DNA of 64,000 bases from assembly GCF_041380235.1 (NCBI RefSeq), contig NZ_JBGIYY010000006.1, forward strand, positions 1 through 64,000. Reading direction: 5' to 3'. Shown here in pieces: positions 1 through 10,800 of the stretch (the first letter of the stretch is position 1; the number at the start of each line of letters is the position of its first letter). A program made the translations under genes and the position numbers. The notes below the pieces were generated by a model. The model was not told where the DNA came from and did no database searches. It was given only the letters and a program-made list of their open reading frames with translations. Source of the stretch: Glaciecola sp041380235. GTDB lineage: Bacteria > Pseudomonadota > Gammaproteobacteria > Enterobacterales > Alteromonadaceae.

Positions 1-90
1 TGCTGTTAGCGTCGTTTTACCGTGATCGACGTGACCGATTGTACCAACGTTGACGTGCGGTTTCGTACGTTCAAACTTTGCCTTTGCCAT
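1..90 (-). CDS. tuf: Elongation factor Tu, N-terminal fragment (runs off window)
   Basis: The reverse strand from 90 reads [20 protein letters not shown] and then the P-loop DHGKTTLTA, the unmistakable EF-Tu N-terminus. Only the first 30 codons are present; the rest lies outside the window. EF-Tu delivers aminoacyl-tRNA to the ribosome as a GTP complex in the cytoplasm. An AGGAAA ribosome binding site lies about 9 bases before the ATG. It sits 64 bases downstream of fusA, the normal last position of the str operon (rpsL-rpsG-fusA-tuf). This is an edge truncation, not a pseudogene. Confidence 0.95.
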
Positions 91-154
91 TGCTTTTATT
101 TCCTAAGTTTAACGCCCGTTCCAACATTAGACCGGACCGAATCAAAAATATTAA

Positions 155-2257
155 CTACATGCGTGACTCAACAATGGCTTTTATGACATTGTTGGGTGCT
201 TCCGCATAGTTGTGAAATTCCATTGAGTATGACGCACGTCCTTGCGTTGCTGAACGCAAATCGGTGGCATAGCCAAACATCTCAGAAAGTGGCACTTTAG
301 CACGCACAATCTTTATGCCTGCAACGCCTTCTTCCATGCCTTCTATAATACCCCGACGACGATTTAAGTCACCTACTACGTCACCCATCCAATCTTCGGG
401 AGTGGTTACTTCAACCTTCATCATAGGCTCAAGCAACACTGGAGAAGCCTCAACCGCTCCATTTTTGAATCCCATTGAAGCAGCAATTTTAAACGCCATT
501 TCAGAGGAGTCAACATCATGATACGAACCATCGTACAAGGTTACCTTAATATCGAGTACAGGGTAACCTGCTACCACGCCGTTTTGTAACTGTTCTTGTA
601 TGCCTTTGTCCACTGCAGGAATAAACTCTTTAGGTACTGAGCCACCCACAATATTGTCAACAAATTCATAACCACCGCCTTCTGGAAGTGGTTCAAGCTT
701 AAGCCATACATGACCAAACTGACCTTTACCGCCAGACTGTCGAATGAACTTACCTTCCACTTCTACCGACTTACGTATAGTCTCTCGGTAAGCGACCTGT
801 GGTTTACCAACTTTACACGATACGCTAAATTCGCGCTTCATGCGTTCAACGATAATATCTAAATGCAGTTCACCCATTCCTGAAATGATTATTTGACCCG
901 TTTCTTCGTCAGTTTTTACTCTGAACGATGGGTCTTCTGCTGCAAGTTTACTTAATGCAATGCCCATTTTCTCTTGATCGGCTTGTGATTTTGGCTCTAC
1001 CGCAATAGATATCACGGGATCCGGAAAATCCATTCGCTCTAAGGTGATCACATTGTTCACATCACAAAGGGTCTCACCCGTGGTGACATCTTTTAGTCCA
1101 ATCGCTGCAGCGATGTCTCCAGCGCGAACCTCTTTTAACTCTGCTCGATCATTTGCGTGCATTTGCACCATGCGACCAATACGTTCTTTTTTGCCTTTAA
1201 TCGGGTTATAAACCGCATCCCCAGTTTTTACAACACCCGAATAACAACGGAAAAACGTTAATGTACCAACAAATGGGTCAGTCGCAATCTTAAACGCAAG
1301 TGCCGAAAACGGTTCATCATCATCAGAATGGCGCTCAGCAGGTGTTTCTTTACCATCATCGAGTATACCCGTGATGGCTTTTACTTCAGTAGGCGACGGT
1401 AAATAATCGACCACGGCGTCAAGCACCGCCTGTACGCCTTTGTTTTTAAATGCGCTTCCACACGTAGCTAACACAAGTTCGTTGTTTAGCGTGCGTTGAC
1501 GTAAACCTTGTTTAATCTCAGCCTCAGAAAACTCTTCTCCACCAAGGTACTTTTCCATAAGCTCGTCGTTTGCCTCAGCAGCCGCTTCAATCATATCCGT
1601 ACGATATTTTTCTGCGCGAGCTTGCTGATCAGCAGGAATGTTCTCGTACACAAAGGTCAAGCCCTTGTCGTCTTCATTCCAGTTAATATATTTCATTTTT
1701 ATCAAATCAATTACGCCAGTAAAGTTTTCTTCACTGCCTACATTAATTTGAATCGGTACACATGTGGCGCCCAAACGCTTACGAATTTGCCCTACCACTC
1801 TTTCAAAATCTGCTCCGGCCCGGTCCATTTTATTCACAAACACAATGCGCGGAACTTCATACTTATCGGCTTGACGCCAAACTGTCTCTGATTGCGGCTC
1901 AACACCAGAAGAGCCACAAAACACAACAACCGCACCATCCAAGACTCTCAGCGACCGCTCAACTTCAATAGTAAAGTCAACGTGCCCTGGAGTATCAATA
2001 ATATTGATGCGATGTTCTTCAAACTGCTTTTCCATTCCCTGCCAAAAGCAGGTGGTCGCAGCAGAGGTAATAGTGATCCCTCTTTCCTGCTCTTGCTCCA
2101 TCCAATCCATCGTTGCCGCACCATCGTGCACTTCACCAATCTTGTGTGAGATACCCGTGTAAAACAATACACGCTCAGTCGTGGTGGTTTTGCCTGCATC
2201 TACGTGCGCAACAATACCAATGTTACGATAGCGTTGTATGGGCGTTTGGCGTGGCAT
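155..2257 (-). CDS. fusA: Elongation factor G
   Basis: A 700-residue translational GTPase that drives ribosomal translocation and, with RRF, ribosome recycling. The G1 motif AHVDAGKTT lies near residues 17-25, DTPGHVDF (G3) near 88-95 and NKMD (G4) near 142-145, followed by the EF-G domains II-V. Length matches the family (704 in E. coli), and the MPRQTPIQRYRNIGI start agrees with EF-G N-termini. It is third in the str operon, 87 bases after rpsG. That gap contains a strong hairpin followed by a T-run, so fusA-tuf may be transcribed at a different level from rpsL-rpsG. Confidence 0.98.
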   Translation of the reverse strand: MPRQTPIQRYRNIGIVAHVDAGKTTTTERVLFYTGISHKIGEVHDGAATMDWMEQEQERGITITSAATTCFWQGMEKQFEEHRINIIDTPGHVDFTIEVERSLRVLDGAVVVFCGSSGVEPQSETVWRQADKYEVPRIVFVNKMDRAGADFERVVGQIRKRLGATCVPIQINVGSEENFTGVIDLIKMKYINWNEDDKGLTFVYENIPADQQARAEKYRTDMIEAAAEANDELMEKYLGGEEFSEAEIKQGLRQRTLNNELVLATCGSAFKNKGVQAVLDAVVDYLPSPTEVKAITGILDDGKETPAERHSDDDEPFSALAFKIATDPFVGTLTFFRCYSGVVKTGDAVYNPIKGKKERIGRMVQMHANDRAELKEVRAGDIAAAIGLKDVTTGETLCDVNNVITLERMDFPDPVISIAVEPKSQADQEKMGIALSKLAAEDPSFRVKTDEETGQIIISGMGELHLDIIVERMKREFSVSCKVGKPQVAYRETIRKSVEVEGKFIRQSGGKGQFGHVWLKLEPLPEGGGYEFVDNIVGGSVPKEFIPAVDKGIQEQLQNGVVAGYPVLDIKVTLYDGSYHDVDSSEMAFKIAASMGFKNGAVEASPVLLEPMMKVEVTTPEDWMGDVVGDLNRRRGIIEGMEEGVAGIKIVRAKVPLSEMFGYATDLRSATQGRASYSMEFHNYAEAPNNVIKAIVESRM

Positions 2258-2283
2258 TAATGTCTCTTTTATTGCTTTTTAAT

Positions 2284-2317
2284 GGAAAAACAGTCTGTCT
2301 TTTACAGACAGACTGTT
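2284..2317 (-). terminator. Hairpin plus U-run between rpsG and fusA
   Basis: Two 12-base arms (2289-2300 and 2306-2317) form a perfect inverted repeat around a 5-base loop. On the minus strand the hairpin is followed by five T residues, the shape of a Rho-independent terminator or attenuator. It lies downstream of the rpsG stop and upstream of the fusA ATG. Partial read-through would be needed for fusA-tuf expression from the rpsL promoter unless fusA has its own promoter. Confidence 0.7.
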
Positions 2318-2344
2318 GGATATATATGACGTAAAGTCAGAAGC

Positions 2345-2815
2345 CTACCAGCGATAATGAGCAAACGCTTTGTTAGCTTCAGCCATGCGGTGAACGTCTT
2401 CACGTTTTTTCACTGCACTACCTTTATTGTCTTGAGCGTCAATCATTTCAGCTGCAAGTCTTTGCGCCATGGATTTTTCACCACGTTTACGTGCCGCATC
2501 TACCATCCAACGCATACCTAATGCATTACGACGAATTGGACGAACTTCTACTGGTACTTGGTAAGTAGAACCACCCACACGACGAGATTTAACCTCAACG
2601 GTAGGACGGATGTTGTCTAAAGCATCTTCAAATACTTCTAGGTGTGGTTTGCCGGTTTTTTCAGCAACAATTTCAAGGGCACCGTAAACGATTTTTTCAG
2701 CGGTGGACTTCTTGCCGTCTAACATGACAACGTTCATGAATTTTGCAAGTAACTCTGATCCGAACTTAGGATCGGGTAGGATTTTACGTTGACCTACGAC
2801 TCTTCTTCTTGGCAT
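2345..2815 (-). CDS. rpsG: 30S ribosomal protein S7
   Basis: A 156-residue protein starting MPRRRVVGQRKILPDPKFGS, the standard S7 N-terminus. S7 nucleates assembly of the 30S head by binding the 3' domain of 16S rRNA and contacts the E-site tRNA. In E. coli it also represses the str mRNA through a site between rpsL and rpsG; the 73-base gap here could hold such a site, but I could not identify it. It ends AFAHYRW, as in the short (156-residue) S7 forms. It sits between rpsL and fusA. Confidence 0.98.
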   Translation of the reverse strand: MPRRRVVGQRKILPDPKFGSELLAKFMNVVMLDGKKSTAEKIVYGALEIVAEKTGKPHLEVFEDALDNIRPTVEVKSRRVGGSTYQVPVEVRPIRRNALGMRWMVDAARKRGEKSMAQRLAAEMIDAQDNKGSAVKKREDVHRMAEANKAFAHYRW

Positions 2816-2888
2816 CTTAATTCTCCGTGGAATTCAGGGGTTTCCCAAAACTCTAAATTAATAGTTTGGCCTTACTAACGGAGAACCG

Positions 2889-3263
2889 TTAAGACTTAGG
2901 CCTTTTCGCGCCGTACTTAGAACGGGCTTGTCTACGATCGCTCACACCAGAACAATCTAATGTTCCACGAACTGTGTGATAACGAACACCTGGTAAATCT
3001 TTAACACGACCACCACGAATAAGCACAACACTGTGCTCTTGAAGGTTATGACCTTCACCGCCGATGTACGAAGAAACTTCGAAACCGTTGGTCAAGCGAA
3101 CACGACATACTTTACGTAACGCAGAGTTCGGCTTCTTTGGAGTGGTAGTATATACGCGAGTACATACACCACGGCGTTGTGGGCAAGCTTGTAAGGCAGC
3201 AACGTTCGATTTCTCGACCGGCTTCTTACGGGGCTTACGCACTAACTGGTTAACTGTTGCCAT
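2889..3263 (-). CDS. rpsL: 30S ribosomal protein S12
   Basis: At 124 residues it is identical in length to E. coli S12. S12 sits at the decoding centre and controls accuracy. The loop TTPKKPNSALRK (around residues 39-50) and GGRVKDLPG (around 84-92) carry the two lysines where streptomycin resistance changes occur; both are lysine here, so the gene has the sensitive form. It is the first gene of the str operon, with AGGAGCTAG just before the ATG and a hairpin in its leader. Confidence 0.98.
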   Translation of the reverse strand: MATVNQLVRKPRKKPVEKSNVAALQACPQRRGVCTRVYTTTPKKPNSALRKVCRVRLTNGFEVSSYIGGEGHNLQEHSVVLIRGGRVKDLPGVRYHTVRGTLDCSGVSDRRQARSKYGAKRPKS

Positions 3264-3286
3264 TAACTAGCTCCTGATTAAAACTA

Positions 3287-3320
3287 TAAAACCCGATGCT
3301 ATTCTCATGAATGCTCGGGT
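3287..3320 (-). promoter_or_regulatory. Hairpin in the rpsL leader
   Basis: The arms ACCCGA/TCGGGT, GC/GC and ATTC/GAAT pair with two single-base bulges between 3291 and 3320, and are followed on the minus strand by TTTTA. The hairpin lies about 25 bases before the rpsL ATG. It could be a weak attenuator or a leader structure; the four-base T-run is too short for a firm terminator call. Confidence 0.35.
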
Positions 3321-3367
3321 GCGTATGTAAACTGTTGATATACCAAGTTAATATTCAACAACTTACT

Positions 3368-3396
3368 ATTAAATCCGTTTGTGCGTTGACTGACAA
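3368..3396 (-). promoter_or_regulatory. Candidate sigma-70 promoter for rpsL (str operon)
   Basis: On the minus strand a TTGTCA box (3391-3396) is separated by 17 bases from TTTAAT (3368-3373). It lies between the rpoC terminator and rpsL, the position expected for the str operon promoter. The prediction is by eye from consensus match and spacing. Confidence 0.5.
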
Positions 3397-3415
3397 AGGC
3401 GCTATGTTGGCCTAT

Positions 3416-3461
3416 AAAAAAACCGCGACACATAAGGGATATCCCAAAATTAGGGTCGCGG
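3416..3461 (-). terminator. Rho-independent terminator after rpoC
   Basis: The arms CCGCGAC (plus-strand 3423-3429) and GTCGCGG (3455-3461) enclose a 25-base loop with an inner GGGATATCCC palindrome. On the minus strand the stem is followed by seven T residues. It lies about 110 bases beyond the rpoC stop and should end the rplKAJL-rpoBC transcript. Confidence 0.8.
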
Positions 3462-3569
3462 AATGTTATAGATCAATGCCTAACTTGTCAAGCCAGTCCA
3501 AGTACTTACTTTACTTTAAAGCGAGTAAGCACTTGGCCTAGTACACAATCAGACTGGTCTAACAAACGA

Positions 3570-6500
3570 CTATTCGTCGTCCTCAGAATCACCGCCAGCA
3601 TTCAAGGCTTCAGCAAGCTGAGCCTGTGCTTGGTCAGCAGATACTGAAAGCTCTTGATGCAGGGCAAGATTTTTACGTTCAGCCCGTTGCTGATGATACG
3701 CAAAACCTGTACCTGCTGGGATTAAGCGACCTACAATTACGTTCTCTTTGAGTCCGCGTAAATCATCTTCTTTCCCTTGCACTGCAGCTTCAGTAAGTAC
3801 ACGTGTAGTTTCTTGGAATGACGCAGCCGAAATAAACGACTCAGTAGAAAGCGAAGCTTTTGTAATACCTAAGAGCTGTATTTCATAAGATGCGGGTATC
3901 TTGCCTTGTTTTTCCATTTCGCGGTTTGCAATTTTCACTGCAGAAACTTCAACCTGCTCGCCTTCTAAGAAGCGAGTATCACCAGCATTGCTGATCATAC
4001 ACTTACGTAGCATTTGGCGTATAACGACTTCGATGTGCTTATCGTTAATTTTTACACCTTGTAAACGATATACTTCTTGTACTTCGTTTACGATGTAGTT
4101 AGAAACTGCACTTACACCGCGTAAACGCAAGATGTCATGTGGAGACTCAGGTCCGTCAGATACAACTTCACCTTTCTCAACACTTTCACCTTCAAACACG
4201 TTAAGTTGACGCCATTTTGGAATCATCTCTTCGTATGCACCGTTAGCATTAAGGTCCACTAAGCGAGCAGCATCGTTGTCTTTTGGCATAATCGTAAGAC
4301 GTTTCTTACCTTTGGTTTCTTTACCAAAGCCAATCACACCTGAGATTTCCGCTAATATTGCTGGCTCTTTTGGCTTACGCGCTTCGAACAAATCGGCAAC
4401 ACGTGGAAGACCACCAGTAATGTCGCGAGTTTTTGAACTCTCTTGCGGGATACGCGCTAATACATCACCTTCAACCGCCATCTTGCCATCAGTGGCTTCA
4501 ATGGTAGTAAAGCTAGGTAAACGAATCTCTTGCAATGTACCGTTTTCACTTTCAAGAATTAGCTTAGGCTCTTTTGCATTTGCCTTAGTTAAGTCTTTCA
4601 CTACGATACGCGTTAAGCCGGTAAGCTCATCTTGCTGCATTTCAGTGTTTGTATCATCGATATCAGCAAAGGTAATTTTAGATGCGCGCTCTGTCACGAT
4701 TGGGTGACTATGCGGGTCCCAAGTTGCGACGAGTTCATTAGCCGCAATTTCAGCACCATTATCTACTGATAACGTCGCGCCATATGGCACTTTATAACGT
4801 TCTTTTTCACGTCCTTGACCGTCAATAACTGTCAATTCTGTTGAGCGAGAAACGATAACCAGTTTGCCATCTGAGTTACGAACGTGCTTCGCGTTATGTA
4901 ATTTAAGCGTACCGCCTGTTTTTACTTGAACGCTGTTTTCAGCAGATGCTCTTGATGCTGCACCACCGATGTGGAACGTACGCATGGTAAGCTGTGTACC
5001 TGGCTCACCGATAGATTGTGCTGCAATAACACCTACCGCTTCACCTGATCCAACCATGTGACCGCGTGCAAGGTCACGACCGTAACATTGTGCACATACA
5101 CCATGGTCGTTATCACAGGTGATAACAGAACGAACCATTACAACGTCTACTGAGTTGGCTTCTAGCATATCTACTAGCTGCTCATCTAACAGTACATTAC
5201 GTTCTACTAACACTTCGTCTTTAGTGCCTGGTTTAATAACGTCAACTGCGACAACACGACCTAGAACACGCTCACGCAATGGCTCAACTACGTCACCACC
5301 TTCGATTAACGGCGTCATTTTCACACCTTCGAATGTGCCACAATCAACATTGGTAATAACCAAATCTTGTGCGACATCAACCAAACGTCGAGTCAAGTAA
5401 CCCGAGTTAGCTGTTTTAAGTGCGGTATCGGCCAAACCTTTACGAGCACCGTGAGTCGAGATGAAGTACTGAAGTACGTTCAAACCTTCACGGAAGTTTG
5501 CAGTAATGGGAGTTTCGATGATTGAACCATCTGGTTTAGCCATCAAGCCACGCATACCTGCAAGCTGACGAATCTGAGCGGGGCTACCACGAGCGCCTGA
5601 ATCGGCCATCATGTATACCGAGTTGAAAGATTTCTGCTCTTCCATCTCGCCGTGTCTATTCATCACTTTTTCGGTCTTCAAGTTGTCCATCATCGCGTTA
5701 GCTACTTCATCGTTGGCGCGAGACCAAATATCGATTACTTTGTTGTAGCGTTCACCCGCGGTAACTAAACCAGAGTTAAACTGTTCTTGGATTTCAATAA
5801 CTTCGGCTTCTGCTGCGTCGATAAGCTCTTTCTTCGCATCAGGAATAACCATGTCGTCGATACCAACTGAAGCACCAGCGATCATCGCATAATGAAAGCC
5901 AGAATACATGATTTGGTCGGCTGCAATTACGGTGTCTTTCAAGCCAAGCGTACGGTAGCATTCGTTAAGCAATTTAGAGATTTGCTTTTTACCCATCGCT
6001 TGGTTGATGATTTCAAAAGGTAAGCCTTTCGGTAAAATCAAAGAGAAAATCGCACGACCAACCGTTGTATCAATGATTGACCTTTTTTCGTGTTTGTTGC
6101 CGTCGGCATCAACATCGTATTCTGTAATACGAACTTTCACGCGTGCGTGTAATTCAGCAGTATCGGTGCGATATGCTTTTTCGGCTTCGTGCGGGCTGGT
6201 AAATACCATGCCTTCGCCTTTACCGTTTACGCGGTCACGAGTGAGATAGTACAAACCTAATACAACATCCTGTGAAGGAACAATAATAGGTTCGCCGTTA
6301 GCCGGTGATAAGATGTTATTGGTAGACATCATCAATGCGCGAGCTTCAAGCTGGGCTTCGATGGTTAATGGTACGTGAACCGCCATTTGGTCACCATCGA
6401 AGTCGGCGTTGTAGGCCGCACATACTAATGGGTGTAATTGAATAGCTTTACCTTCAATTAGGGTTGGTTCAAACGCTTGTATACCCAGTCTGTGAAGCGT

Positions 6501-7781
6501 AGGTGCACGGTTAAGTAACACTGGATGTTCACGAATAACTTCGTCGAGAACGTCCCATACTTCCGGTGCTTCACGCTCAACTAATTTCTTAGCCGCTTTA
6601 ATAGTAGTGGCAAGACCACGGGCTTCTAACTTTCCGTAAATGAATGGCTTGAATAACTCAAGTGCCATTTTTTTCGGCAGACCACATTGATGCAAGCGTA
6701 AAGTAGGACCAACAGTAATTACTGAGCGGCCTGAGTAATCAACACGCTTACCTAGTAAGTTTTGACGGAAACGACCTTGCTTACCTTTGATCATATCGGC
6801 AAGTGATTTGAGAGGACGTTTGTTAGAGCCGGTGATTGCGCGACCGCGACGGCCATTATCAAGCAAGGCATCAACTGCTTCTTGCAGCATACGTTTTTCG
6901 TTACGTACGATAATATCTGGCGCAGCAAGGTCTAATAAACGCTTCAAACGGTTATTACGGTTGATTACTCGGCGGTACAAATCATTTAGATCTGAAGTTG
7001 CAAAACGTCCACCGTCTAGGGGTACTAAAGGGCGTAACTCTGGCGGCAATACCGGTAAAACGGTTAAAATCATCCACTCTGGCTTGTTACCAGACTGCTG
7101 GAACGACTCTAATAATTTTAGACGTTTGGTAATTTTCTTACGCTTGGTTTCAGAGGTTACGCTTGGCAACTCTTCACGCATTGACGCTACGTCAGACTCA
7201 ACATTAAGGTCTTTAAGTAGTTCAAATACTGCTTCTGCACCCATTTTCGCTTCAAAATCATCACCGTGCTCTTCTAGTGAATCAAGGTATTCTTCTTCAT
7301 TTAGAAGCTGACCTTGCAAAAGCTCTGTCATACCAGGTTCAGTTACAACATATGATTCAAAATAAAGTACACGTTCAATATCACGAAGCGTCATATCGAG
7401 CATTAGACCAATGCGAGACGGAAGTGATTTTAGGAACCAAATGTGGGCAACTGGGCTTGCTAGGTCAATGTGACCCATACGCTCACGGCGCACCTTAGTA
7501 AGGGTAACTTCAACGCCACATTTTTCGCAAATAACACCGCGATGCTTTAAGCGCTTATACTTACCACAAAGACATTCGTAATCTTTTACTGGGCCGAATA
7601 TGCGCGCACAAAAAAGACCATCACGCTCAGGCTTGAACGTACGGTAGTTAATAGTTTCAGGCTTTTTCACCTCACCGAATGACCACGATCGGATCATATC
7701 TGGCGATGCAAGACCGATTTTGATGTTATCAAATTCTTCAGTCTTGTTTTGTTGTTTAATAAACTTTAATAAGTCTTTCAC
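3570..7781 (-). CDS. rpoC: DNA-directed RNA polymerase subunit beta'
   Basis: A 1403-residue catalytic subunit (E. coli 1407). The N-terminal zinc site is CLCGKYKRLKHRGVICEKCG near residues 70-90. The catalytic loop NADFDGDQM, whose three aspartates hold the Mg ions, is near 458-466. The bridge-helix/trigger-loop region and the second zinc cluster (CDNDHGVCAQCYGR) near 890-905 follow. It lies 75 bases after rpoB and is co-transcribed with it; a terminator follows 110 bases downstream. The acidic C-terminus (GGDSEDDE) is an ordinary variation. Confidence 0.99.
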   Translation of the reverse strand: MKDLLKFIKQQNKTEEFDNIKIGLASPDMIRSWSFGEVKKPETINYRTFKPERDGLFCARIFGPVKDYECLCGKYKRLKHRGVICEKCGVEVTLTKVRRERMGHIDLASPVAHIWFLKSLPSRIGLMLDMTLRDIERVLYFESYVVTEPGMTELLQGQLLNEEEYLDSLEEHGDDFEAKMGAEAVFELLKDLNVESDVASMREELPSVTSETKRKKITKRLKLLESFQQSGNKPEWMILTVLPVLPPELRPLVPLDGGRFATSDLNDLYRRVINRNNRLKRLLDLAAPDIIVRNEKRMLQEAVDALLDNGRRGRAITGSNKRPLKSLADMIKGKQGRFRQNLLGKRVDYSGRSVITVGPTLRLHQCGLPKKMALELFKPFIYGKLEARGLATTIKAAKKLVEREAPEVWDVLDEVIREHPVLLNRAPTLHRLGIQAFEPTLIEGKAIQLHPLVCAAYNADFDGDQMAVHVPLTIEAQLEARALMMSTNNILSPANGEPIIVPSQDVVLGLYYLTRDRVNGKGEGMVFTSPHEAEKAYRTDTAELHARVKVRITEYDVDADGNKHEKRSIIDTTVGRAIFSLILPKGLPFEIINQAMGKKQISKLLNECYRTLGLKDTVIAADQIMYSGFHYAMIAGASVGIDDMVIPDAKKELIDAAEAEVIEIQEQFNSGLVTAGERYNKVIDIWSRANDEVANAMMDNLKTEKVMNRHGEMEEQKSFNSVYMMADSGARGSPAQIRQLAGMRGLMAKPDGSIIETPITANFREGLNVLQYFISTHGARKGLADTALKTANSGYLTRRLVDVAQDLVITNVDCGTFEGVKMTPLIEGGDVVEPLRERVLGRVVAVDVIKPGTKDEVLVERNVLLDEQLVDMLEANSVDVVMVRSVITCDNDHGVCAQCYGRDLARGHMVGSGEAVGVIAAQSIGEPGTQLTMRTFHIGGAASRASAENSVQVKTGGTLKLHNAKHVRNSDGKLVIVSRSTELTVIDGQGREKERYKVPYGATLSVDNGAEIAANELVATWDPHSHPIVTERASKITFADIDDTNTEMQQDELTGLTRIVVKDLTKANAKEPKLILESENGTLQEIRLPSFTTIEATDGKMAVEGDVLARIPQESSKTRDITGGLPRVADLFEARKPKEPAILAEISGVIGFGKETKGKKRLTIMPKDNDAARLVDLNANGAYEEMIPKWRQLNVFEGESVEKGEVVSDGPESPHDILRLRGVSAVSNYIVNEVQEVYRLQGVKINDKHIEVVIRQMLRKCMISNAGDTRFLEGEQVEVSAVKIANREMEKQGKIPASYEIQLLGITKASLSTESFISAASFQETTRVLTEAAVQGKEDDLRGLKENVIVGRLIPAGTGFAYHQQRAERKNLALHQELSVSADQAQAQLAEALNAGGDSEDDE

Positions 7782-7856
7782 ATATCTCTCCCGACAGAGT
7801 CTGGAAACAGCCCAGCGGCTTTAATAGAGCGCGCTGGGCCAAGCTGTCATTTTGCT

Positions 7857-10800
7857 CTAACGATTATTTGTCTGTTCTTCAAGTTCGATGTTAATACCCA
7901 ACGAACGGATTTCTTTCAACAACACGTTGAACGATTCTGGCATGCCAGGCTCCATTCTATGGTCGCCGTCTACGATGTTTTTATACATCTTAGTACGGCC
8001 GTTAACGTCGTCTGATTTCACAGTAAGCATCTCTTGCAAGGTATATGCAGCACCATAAGCTTCTAGTGCCCACACTTCCATCTCTCCGAAGCGCTGACCA
8101 CCAAATTGTGCTTTACCACCTAGCGGTTGCTGTGTAACCAAGCTATAAGAGCCTGTCGAACGTGCGTGCATTTTGTCATCCACTAAGTGGTTGAGTTTGA
8201 GCATGTACATATAACCAACAGTTACAGGACGCTCAAATGCACGGCCAGTACGACCATCAAACAAGGTAATTTGACCTGACTCTGGAATGTCAGCCAATTT
8301 TAACATTTGCTTAATTTCTTCTTCACGGGCGCCATCAAATACTGGTGTAGCAATGGGGACACCTTTACGAAGATTTTCAGCAAGACGTTTGATTTCATCG
8401 TCAGTAAAGCTATCTAAGTCTACTTTCTGATGTGACTCGCCTAGGTTGTACACTTCTTTTAAGAAGCTACGAAGCTTAGCCACTTCTTGTTGCTCTTTGA
8501 CCATACGGTCAATTTTCACACCAAGACCGTGAGCAGCCATACCTAAATGCGTTTCAAGTATCTGACCGATGTTCATTCGTGATGGAACGCCTAATGGGTT
8601 CAACACGATATCAACTGGCGTGCCGTCAGCATCATAAGGCATGTCTTCTACAGGTTGAATTGCAGAGATAACACCTTTGTTGCCATGGCGGCCGGCCATT
8701 TTATCACCGGGCTGGATACTACGTTTAACCGCTAGATAAACCTTAACAATTTTCAATACGCCAGGCGCTAAGTCATCACCTTGGGTGATTTTGCGACGCT
8801 TGGTTTCAAATTTCTTATCAAAGTCGTTTTTGATTTCAGAGTGCTGCTCAGCGGCTTGGTCTAGCTCCGTCTGCGCATCATCGTCTTTCAGCGGAATATC
8901 AAACCATTTTTCACGTGGCATACTGTCAAGTTTTGCTTGGTCAATACCTGACTTAAGCAACAAGGTATGCGCACGAGCAAAGATGCCGTCAGCCAAAATA
9001 CCAAATTCATCACCTAAATCTTTCTTAACCTGACGCAACTGCATTTCTTCAATTTCTACAGCACGCTTGTCTTTCTCTACGCCATCTCGAGTAAATACCT
9101 GAACGTCGATAACCGTACCCGTTACGCTGTTTGGTACACGTAAAGAGGTGTCTTTAACGTCAGACGCTTTCTCACCGAATATGGCTCTTAATAGTTTTTC
9201 TTCTGGCGTAAGCTGGGTCTCACCTTTTGGCGTTACCTTGCCTACTAAAATATCGCCGCCTTTTACTTCAGCGCCAATATACACAACACCAGATTCATCC
9301 AACTTACCAAGGGCAGATTCACCCACATTTGGAATATCAGAACTGATTTCTTCAGGACCAAGCTTAGTATCGCGAGCGATACAGCTTAATTCTTGAATGT
9401 GTATAGTAGTAAAGCGATCTTCTTGAGCAACGCGCTCAGAAATAAGGATTGAATCCTCGAAGTTATAACCATTCCAAGGCATGAACGCGATACGCATATT
9501 CTGACCAAGTGCAAGTTCACCCATATCAGTTGACGGACCGTCGGCCAGCACGTCTCCTGCTACTACTGGTTCACCGACGTTACAAGTTGGACGTTGGTTA
9601 ATACAAGTATTTTGGTTTGAACGGGTATACTTAGTAAGATTATAAATGTCGATACCGGCTTCGCCTGGTGTCATTTCATTATCATTTACTTTCACCACGA
9701 TGCGGCTTGCGTCAACATAGTCGACTGAACCACCACGTTTAGCGACAACCGTTACGCCAGAGTCGACTGCAACAATCTTCTCCATACCCGTACCCACTAG
9801 CGGCTTATCAGCACGCAAAGTTGGAACGGCTTGACGTTGCATGTTCGAGCCCATCAATGCACGGTTTGCATCATCGTGTTCTAGGAACGGGATGATACTC
9901 GCGGCAATGGAAACGATTTGCTGGGGTGAAACATCCATGAACGTGATGTCTTCGCGCTGAACCAATGTAGTTTCACCGCGCAGACGACATGGAATCAAGT
10001 CTTCTACTAAGCCATTGTTTTTATCGAGCAGCACGTTTGCTTGTGCAATCGCATACTGACCTTCTTCAATAGCAGATAAATATTCGATATCGTCAGTAAC
10101 GACACCGTTTACAATTTTACGATATGGGGTTTCTAAGAAACCAAAATCATTAGTACGTGCAAAACTAGCCAATGAGTTGATCAAACCAATGTTTGGACCC
10201 TCTGGCGTTTCGATTGGGCATACACGACCGTAATGAGTCGGATGCACATCTCGTACTTCAAAGCCTGCACGTTCACGAGTCAAACCACCTGGGCCTAATG
10301 CAGAAATACGACGCTTGTGCGTGACTTCTGATAGCGGGTTGTTTTGATCCATAAACTGAGATAGTTGGCTTGAACCAAAGAATTCTTTAACCGCAGCCGA
10401 AATCGGCTTCGCGTTAATTAAGTCTTGTGGCATGACGTTGTCTAAATCGCCTAAGCTCAAACGCTCCTTAACGGCTCGTTCGACACGGACTAAACCAACT
10501 CTAAACTGGTTTTCAGCCATCTCACCTACCGAACGAATACGGCGGTTACCAAGGTGATCGATGTCATCAACTTCATCTTTACCATCACGGATGGTAATAA
10601 GTTGCTGCATAACTGAAACGATATCGTCTTTGTCTAAGGTACCAGCGCCAGTAGAGATTTCGCGACCTAAACGACGATTAAACTTCATTCGGCCAACCGC
10701 TGACAGATCATAGCGGTCCTCTGAAAAGAATAAGTTATCGAATAAGTTTTCTGCGGCATCTTTCGTGGGTGGTTCACCCGGACGCATCATACGGTAAATT

